Source: Tannerellaceae bacterium
GTDB taxonomy: Bacteria > Bacteroidota > Bacteroidia > Bacteroidales > Tannerellaceae
Reading direction: 5' to 3'
Length of the DNA stretch: 64,000 bases
NCBI GenBank assembly: GCA_031288175.1
Contig: JAITRW010000031.1
Coordinates: 35,358 to 99,357, forward strand
Part shown: positions 58,338 through 64,000 of the stretch, piece by piece
Layout: every line of letters starts with the position of its first letter
Position numbering within the stretch: the first letter of the stretch is position 1
Position numbers and translations under genes: made by a program
The notes under the pieces: model-generated
What the model saw: only the letters and a program-made list of their open reading frames with translations
Database searches by the model: none
Told to the model about the DNA's origin: nothing

Positions 58338-60175
58338 TACTGCCGATGAAAAAGTACGCTTTCCTGGTGTACTACAAAGAATATGAGACTTTTCTGCTTA
58401 AACTGCGTGATCTTGGCGTAGTGCATGTGCAGGAACAGAAGTCTGTAATGGGGGATGGGGATGTCGGTCTGCAGACCTTAACCGAAGAAAGTAAGCGTGT
58501 TGATACTTTGTTGCGACGCCTGAAAAATTTAACCCAAGACAAACCTGTACCTCCATTATCAACTTCTTTGAGTAAAACCAAGGGATTGGTATTGGTCAAT
58601 AAATTGGAAGAATTGCAGGCAGAGATTGACCGTCTCACTACTGTCCGCCAAGCATTGGAAAAGGATATCCACGGTCTGACGCTATGGGGTGAGTTCCATT
58701 ATGCAATGATTGATCGACTAAGGGAAGCAGGATATATCGTCGGTTTTTATACTTGTTCCGCCTCACGTTATAACCCTGAATGGGAAGATAAATACAACGC
58801 CGTCATCGTCAGTCAAGCCCAGACCTCCTTCCATTTCATAACTATCACTCCTTCGTCAGAAACAGTGGAAGTAGAGGCCGATACTCCCAAATTACCTGTA
58901 TACGATTTGTGTGAACTTCGGATAAGGTTGGCTGAAACGCAGAAAGAACTACAAGATGTAGAAACGAAGATTTGCACACTTGCCGTTTCCAATTATGCCG
59001 CCTTAGACAGATTAAGCCGTACACTTCAGGATGAATACAATTTTTCCCGTGTTGTAGCGCACACAAGTCATCAAGCCGATGGTCGTCTTATGTTCCTCGA
59101 AGGATGGGTGCTTGCCGACCATGCTTTAGCGATGGAAAATTTTTTGGAGAAAAACAGTTTCTACTGTCGGGAATTGGAAATACAAGAAGGTGACACTGTC
59201 CCCGTTCAATTAAAAAACAATGCCTACGCCCGCCTCTTTGAACCTATCACGAAAATGTTTTCCCTTCCTAATTACACGGAACTTGATCCTACTCCTCTCC
59301 TTGCTCCTTTCTTCATGCTTTTCTTTGGTCTTTGTTTCGGCGACGGAGGGTATGGGTTATTACTCATGTTAGCAGGTACTTTACTGAAAAAGAAGATGGC
59401 ACCGGATATGAGGCCCATTTTATCCTTGTTACAATGGCTGGGAGGGACTACCGTCGTTATTGGATTACTTACAGGAACTGTTTTCGGAATAGCTCTTGTA
59501 AATCTTCCTGCTCTTGCCGCAGTGAAGGATTATTTCTTGACTACCGATAATTTGATGACCCTTGCCGTTGTTCTCGGTCTCGTCCATATCGTCTTTGGTA
59601 AAGGAGTTGCCGCCTACAAGATGAAAATGCAAAAAGGTATCCGCCACAGTCTGGCACCATGGGCATGGGTATTTGCCATCACATCAGCCCTCATTATGTT
59701 CGGTTTGCCAATATTAGACATAAGATTACCGATTACCATTGAGTACAGTTGTTATGTGATTGCCACTCTTTGCCTTCCTCTTATCTTCTTTTACAATACC
59801 CCTGGGAAAAATATTTTCCTCAACTTCGGATCAGGTATTTGGATTCTCTATAATATGGCCTCCGGGTTGTTGGGAGATACATTGTCCTACATTCGCCTCT
59901 TTGCCATTGGGCTGACTGGTGGCATACTCGGTGGCGTCTTCAATCAGCTCGGTGTGAATATGACGGAGACTTTGCCTATTGCTGCGCGTATTCCTGTGAT
60001 GCTCTTTATTCTCCTTGTCGGACACAGTTTGAATTTCGCTCTGTGTATGATAAGCTCTTTAGTACATCCTATCCGACTTGTTTTTGTGGAATACTTCAAA
60101 AACTCCGAATACGAAGGAGGAGGTAAGGAATATAAGCCTTTCTGCCGAATCCCTCATCCTATAACAAATGTGTAA
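58334..60175 (+). CDS. ntpI: V/A-type ATPase subunit I
   Basis: Subunit I is the membrane stator that carries ions past the K ring. The 613-residue protein has a soluble N-terminal half with coiled coils and a C-terminal half with about seven membrane helices, beginning at LLAPFFMLFFGLCFGDGGYGLLL. The motif GDTLSYIRLFAIGLTGGILGGVFNQ holds the essential Arg next to the ion path. The ATG overlaps the subunit D stop; a second ATG four codons on is also possible. Confidence 0.95.
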   Translation: MILPMKKYAFLVYYKEYETFLLKLRDLGVVHVQEQKSVMGDGDVGLQTLTEESKRVDTLLRRLKNLTQDKPVPPLSTSLSKTKGLVLVNKLEELQAEIDRLTTVRQALEKDIHGLTLWGEFHYAMIDRLREAGYIVGFYTCSASRYNPEWEDKYNAVIVSQAQTSFHFITITPSSETVEVEADTPKLPVYDLCELRIRLAETQKELQDVETKICTLAVSNYAALDRLSRTLQDEYNFSRVVAHTSHQADGRLMFLEGWVLADHALAMENFLEKNSFYCRELEIQEGDTVPVQLKNNAYARLFEPITKMFSLPNYTELDPTPLLAPFFMLFFGLCFGDGGYGLLLMLAGTLLKKKMAPDMRPILSLLQWLGGTTVVIGLLTGTVFGIALVNLPALAAVKDYFLTTDNLMTLAVVLGLVHIVFGKGVAAYKMKMQKGIRHSLAPWAWVFAITSALIMFGLPILDIRLPITIEYSCYVIATLCLPLIFFYNTPGKNIFLNFGSGIWILYNMASGLLGDTLSYIRLFAIGLTGGILGGVFNQLGVNMTETLPIAARIPVMLFILLVGHSLNFALCMISSLVHPIRLVFVEYFKNSEYEGGGKEYKPFCRIPHPITNV

Positions 60176-60197
60176 TTTCTAAATCAACCAAATATAA

Positions 60198-60653
<456 letters not shown>

Positions 60654-60662
60654 AAACATTTG

Positions 60663-60693
60663 GGCGGTCTCATAGGTGTGAGACCGCCTTTTT
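60663..60693 (+). terminator. Terminator of the V-type ATPase operon
   Basis: GGCGGTCTCA (60663-60672) and TGAGACCGCC (60679-60688) form a perfect 10-bp stem with a 6-nt loop, followed by TTTTT. On the minus strand the same hairpin is followed closely by a T-run (after CAAATG), so it may also stop transcription of the convergent UpxY-like gene. Confidence 0.92.
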
Positions 60694-60710
60694 GTTTTGC
60701 GGAGCAAGTT

Positions 60711-61217
60711 CTATTTAGGAAAGCGCACTGTCGGTGCAATCTCCGACAGTTTGACTGAGACGGTGATCCCTAATTGGTCGAGACACAAACGGACAACTTG
60801 TCCCTTTATTTTTTGTACTTTCCCCGTCACATGTTTAAGAGGGCCGCAGAGTATTTCTGCTTCGTCATTCAGCAACAATTGCTTACACGAAGCTATCTGT
60901 AGAAATTCTTTGATGGCGTCTATTTCGTTTCGATAAACAATTGCAGGATGGCCCTCAAAATAAATCGCCCGAACTACCCCATAAATACGGTACAATTCCG
61001 CCAATTTCGCCTCTGTGCAACGTACAAAGATATAGGAAGGGAATAAGGGCATGTCCACCATCTTTACCCTATCCGACCAGGTTCGCGGACATCGGTGCAA
61101 CGGGAGCCAATTCTCTATACCAAAAGCCATCAAGCGCTCTTGCACCCTTTTTTCGGCGCGAGGAGAAGTATACAAAGCATACCACTCCTCCCGCTTTTCT
61201 TCAACTTGCTGTAGCAT
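60711..61217 (-). CDS. UpxY-like NusG paralogue (transcription antiterminator)
   Basis: The 168-residue protein has an N-terminal NGN domain (EEWYALYTSPRAEKRVQERLMAFGIENWLPLHRCPRTWSDR, then MPLFPSYIFVRC) and a C-terminal KOW-like segment (LKHVTGKVQKIKGQVVRLCL). Specialised NusG proteins of the UpxY type stop early termination in long capsule or exopolysaccharide operons of Bacteroidota and normally head the operon they serve. Here no such operon follows: the gene ends at the terminator of the convergent ATPase operon. Its start is preceded by a C10 tract on its own strand. It lies 35 nt after the hexokinase gene. Confidence 0.85.
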   Translation of the reverse strand: MLQQVEEKREEWYALYTSPRAEKRVQERLMAFGIENWLPLHRCPRTWSDRVKMVDMPLFPSYIFVRCTEAKLAELYRIYGVVRAIYFEGHPAIVYRNEIDAIKEFLQIASCKQLLLNDEAEILCGPLKHVTGKVQKIKGQVVRLCLDQLGITVSVKLSEIAPTVRFPK

Positions 61218-61233
61218 CTATGCAGACTTCTAC

Positions 61234-61243
61234 GGGGGGGGGG
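61234..61243. repeat. G10/C10 homopolymer between hexokinase and the UpxY-like gene
   Basis: Ten consecutive G residues on the plus strand (C10 in the direction of the genes) lie 17 nt before the start codon of the UpxY-like gene and 9 nt after the hexokinase stop. Tracts of this length commonly change by slippage. Confidence 0.85.
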
Positions 61244-61252
61244 ACAATATCT

Positions 61253-62458
61253 TTACGAAAGTGCGGCAATAGCCGTCCCAATCAAATTTGCGTTAGACAT
61301 CTGATCAATACGTACTTTTACATTCATACCCATTTCAGACAATAATGCACGCAATGTGTCATCAACGATCTTCTGGTAATCATCTCCCTTACGGTTTTCA
61401 CTCCAGAACAAGCTACCTTCCGCCACCAGACGTACACTCTTTACCAACGCATCGTGTGACACAAGTACCGACACTAAACCTGCCAATGAAGCTGCCACCA
61501 ATTTTGCCGAACGCTCGTAAATCCATTTTGCCACTGCCACATATTCTTCTTTATACATGTCCGGATACCCTATGATTGTCGTTAATTTACGTGCATCGAA
61601 ATGTTCTTCAAACTCATTTAGCGGGAAAGCTGCTTTGAGGATCTCTCCGAGGTACATCCCCGACACCGCTTTCTCAAAACGTTGTGCGCCCTTGTTGTTC
61701 GACAGGGAATCTACCGTGTCGTCAATAGAAGTCAGATAAGGCGGGATAAAGTTACCCGATTCCAGATTGATTGGAACAAGTCCTTTGTGCGCATAGTCAG
61801 GATTGAGTTTTGCAATTTTGTTTGAATGAATAAAAGTAGCCATGTTCGTCCCCGTCCCTACAATAAGACCAATATAGGCGTCGTAAGAAGTGTCCGTCAA
61901 TCCGGCAAAAAGGCTTGCTACCGTATCGTTGATAATCTTCACTCCTGTAAATTTCTTCTCATTACGTGCATTCAGGTAATCCATAAACGGCTTTCCGATA
62001 GGTTTACCTATCATTTCTTTGATATCCACCCCTTTTGTCCAGCGAAGCAGCTTGGCATCTCCATTCAGCAGGGATTCTGCCGGATACGAGAAACAATAGC
62101 CGATAGGCATATCCGTATCCCGTTTTGTTTCGCCGATGGGATCGCTTTGAACCTTGAACAACTGTTCACGCGTAAAACCTTTTGTCTTCATCACCGACAG
62201 GTCGGTTTTCCAACCGTTTTGCGGATGAATTTTCGGATTACCGCTACTGAAATCCACCGTCGCCACGCGATAGTTTGTACCCCCTAGATCCAACACCAGG
62301 GATTTTCCGTTTATTCCTGACGTCTTCGGATTGATAAACGTCGGTATACATGATATCTCCGTATTGTTTTCTTGCAATCCCTTTTCTACTTTGCAGTGGA
62401 GGGAGGCGGCTATTTCCTTCAGTTCAACCATCCCTAATGCGAAAACATTCTTTTCCAT
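61253..62458 (-). CDS. Hexokinase (eukaryotic-type fold)
   Basis: The 401-residue protein belongs to the hexokinase family (hexokinase_1 and hexokinase_2 domains), which phosphorylates glucose and other hexoses with ATP. Motifs are LVLDLGGTNYRVATVDF, GYCFSYPAESLLNGDAKLLRWTKG, the catalytic Asp in INDTVASLFAGL and LIVGTGTNMATFI, with AEGSLFWSENRK near the end. Such hexokinases occur in some Bacteroidota next to the usual bacterial glucokinases. The adjacent UpxY-like gene may be transcribed with it. Confidence 0.93.
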   Translation of the reverse strand: MEKNVFALGMVELKEIAASLHCKVEKGLQENNTEISCIPTFINPKTSGINGKSLVLDLGGTNYRVATVDFSSGNPKIHPQNGWKTDLSVMKTKGFTREQLFKVQSDPIGETKRDTDMPIGYCFSYPAESLLNGDAKLLRWTKGVDIKEMIGKPIGKPFMDYLNARNEKKFTGVKIINDTVASLFAGLTDTSYDAYIGLIVGTGTNMATFIHSNKIAKLNPDYAHKGLVPINLESGNFIPPYLTSIDDTVDSLSNNKGAQRFEKAVSGMYLGEILKAAFPLNEFEEHFDARKLTTIIGYPDMYKEEYVAVAKWIYERSAKLVAASLAGLVSVLVSHDALVKSVRLVAEGSLFWSENRKGDDYQKIVDDTLRALLSEMGMNVKVRIDQMSNANLIGTAIAALS

Positions 62459-62548
62459 AATAGTATTGCATTTATGTTTAACAAAACAGATATCCTAAAA
62501 GACGGTTGTAAAGGTATGGATTTTCCACCACTTCCTTATTGTCCTGTT

Positions 62549-64000
62549 TTAATTTCCCAGCTCTAATTGATTCTTTACTAAGTTGAAATATTCTCTTTTT
62601 TCATAACTAATTGAGTATGATTACCTTGTTCAAGAATTTTTCCATTTTTCAACACTACAATCTGATCGGAATTCTTGACCGTAGATAACCGATGGGCGAT
62701 AATGAGAACCGTTTTCCCTTTAAAAAAGTTTTGCAAACTGTCATGGATCTTCTTTTCGTTTTCGGCATCAAGGGAAGAGGTGGCCTCATCGAAAAAAATA
62801 TAGTCAGGATCTTTATATACTGCCCGTGCAATGAGAATACGTTGTCGCTGTCCAAACGGGGCGGAGCGTTGTGTTGTTAATCATCAAGTGCAATGAGAAT
62901 ACGTTGTCGCTGTCCGCCGGATATGCCATTGCCGGTCGCGCCTATTTTACTATTCAACCTTAATGGAAGACTATTTATAAATTCTTCCAAATGTGCTATC
63001 CGGATTGCGTTTTTTAACTTTTCAAGATCAATATTTTCGTCACCGGTGACGATATTACGTTCTATGGTATCGGAAAAAATGAAGCCGTCCTGCATGACTA
63101 CTCCTACATTCTTTCGCAAACTTTCGGTAGATAAGTTGTTAATATTCACATTGTCATACAAGATGTCACCTTGTACAGGAGGATAGAACTTCAACAAGAG
63201 TTTCATCAAGGTAGTTTTGCCGGAACCACTTGCCCCCACAATGGCAGTGACTTTGCCTTCCGGAATATGCAGATTGATTTTTTTAAGATGAAAGGAGAAT
63301 GAGGACCTTCATATTGAAAAGAGAGGTTGTCAATCCTTATACCCCCTTTTCCAATCCTTTCAATTTGTTCGGATTTTTCCTCTTCTTCATGGTTTTGCAC
63401 TTCGTTCAAACGCTCCAAACTCAATTTCGCTTCTTGCAAACCTCGAAAAAAATTAACAAATTGAGTAATCGGAGAGTTCATCTGCCCTATAATATAAGAA
63501 ATACTCATCATCATCCCCAAAGAAATATCTCCTTGAATGACTGATGTGGCGGCAATGAACGTGACAACAATATTTTTTAATTGATTAATGAATTCAAAAC
63601 CTGACATCTGCAATTGGTTAAGGTGCAGAATCCGGATATTCAACTTAAAGAGTTTTTCCTGTATTTCTTCCCATTTTCTTCGTTTATAGTCCGCAAACTG
63701 GTTGAGTTTCATTTCAGTGATACCATCCAATATTTCATAAATTGATTCTTGATTGGCACTACGTTCCTGAAAACGGAAATAATCCAAAATACGCATTCTT
63801 CTCAACCAAAACACCGACCACAGCACAGAGCAAACAGATAATGCCAGATAGACCACAAGTATCTTGACGGAATAATACCATAGCACACCGAAAAAGACAG
63901 AGAATGTGATGGTCGAAAAAAAAGTAAGCAAACTTTGTGAAGACAGAAAATGTTCAATACGCTCGTTATCTTGAATGCGCTGTTGGAAATCCCCTCGTGT
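62549..64000 (-). pseudogene. Peptidase-type ABC exporter gene, broken in three places (runs off the right edge)
   Basis: The C-terminal two thirds of a bacteriocin-type ABC exporter (membrane domain plus ATPase) can be read. The frame enters from the edge with RGDFQQRIQDNERIEHFL, as in LagD/LanT-like exporters. The ATPase part has Walker A GASGSGKTTL, ISGGQRQRILIA and FDEATSSLD. Lesions: (1) an A7 tract (63278-63284) where A8 would keep the frame into INLHIPEGKVTAIVG; (2) a 62-bp insertion made of a second copy of 28 bp plus 34 unrelated bp, which adds a stop after ILIALDD; (3) an A6 tract (62596-62601) where A7 would give the usual ending EYFNLVKNQLELGN. With all three repaired the gene ends at 62549. 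The peptidase domain, if any, lies outside. Confidence 0.8.
62826..62915. repeat. 28-bp direct repeat flanking a 34-bp insert in the exporter pseudogene
   Basis: GTGCAATGAGAATACGTTGT and the next eight bases occur identically at 62826-62853 and 62888-62915. The 34 bp between (62854-62887) have no counterpart in the family and introduce a stop codon on the coding strand. Confidence 0.9.

Overview
The window looks like a chromosome segment of a member of the order Bacteroidales (phylum Bacteroidota). Three things point there: SusC/SusD-type outer-membrane proteins and several TonB-dependent receptors; families largely typical of that phylum (DUF4301, DUF4296, DUF4625, DUF2764, an HU-CCDC81/SPOR protein, a UpxY-like antiterminator); and promoters of the TAnnTTTG (-7) type found in front of most transcription units. 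I cannot name the genus from sequence alone.

Layout. Positions 1-3.5 kb hold the start of a SusC-like receptor, a Fic protein, a roughly 0.5 kb gene-free gap and the tail of a minus-strand run that begins at tRNA-Val (tRNA-Val, yicC, nadD, a Sua5/YrdC-type synthase, a sugar transferase). Positions 5-11 kb carry pckA, dxs and a TonB-dependent receptor, all minus. Positions 11-15 kb carry a pyruvoyl-dependent arginine decarboxylase facing a DUF4301-rpe-comEC run. Positions 15.2-20.7 kb, between tRNA-Arg and tRNA-Asp, form an AT-richer accessory segment: a small unknown ORF with a G9 tract, a stretch dense in hairpins, a broken TetR gene, a broken ABC ATPase gene with an intact permease, and a stand-alone GmrSD-type (DUF262/DUF1524) nuclease gene.

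Positions 20.9-31.5 kb are mostly housekeeping: metF, a DksA-like gene, lspA with a DUF4296 lipoprotein, a BadF-type kinase, a DJ-1 protein, mreBCD behind purH, and cysDN. Positions 31.6-36.3 kb hold a complete SusC/SusD pair with no enzyme genes attached. Positions 36.4-45.3 kb hold holA, a CDF metal exporter, thrC, a GNAT-like protein, dxr, a Nif3-family gene, a zinc-ribbon gene and tilS. Positions 45.3-48.3 kb hold a three-gene unit that looks like a metal-uptake system: a small His/Cys-rich exported protein, a TonB-dependent receptor and a His-rich DUF4625 lipoprotein. Then come htpG, ftsY, an HU/SPOR protein and a HIT protein.

Positions 53.0-60.7 kb are a complete Bacteroidota-style V/A-type ATPase operon (E, DUF2764, A, B, D, I, K). 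Its K subunit keeps all five Na+-ligand positions known from Enterococcus hirae NtpK. The right end holds an orphan UpxY/NusG paralogue with a C10 tract before its start, a hexokinase, and a peptidase-type ABC exporter gene broken by three separate lesions.

Themes: several start codons lie only 4-8 nt after a -7 box, implying leaderless or near-leaderless mRNAs, and yicC starts 2 nt after the mature end of tRNA-Val. Homopolymer tracts and short duplications account for most of the gene damage. Function calls are from reading the proteins by eye; no database search was run.
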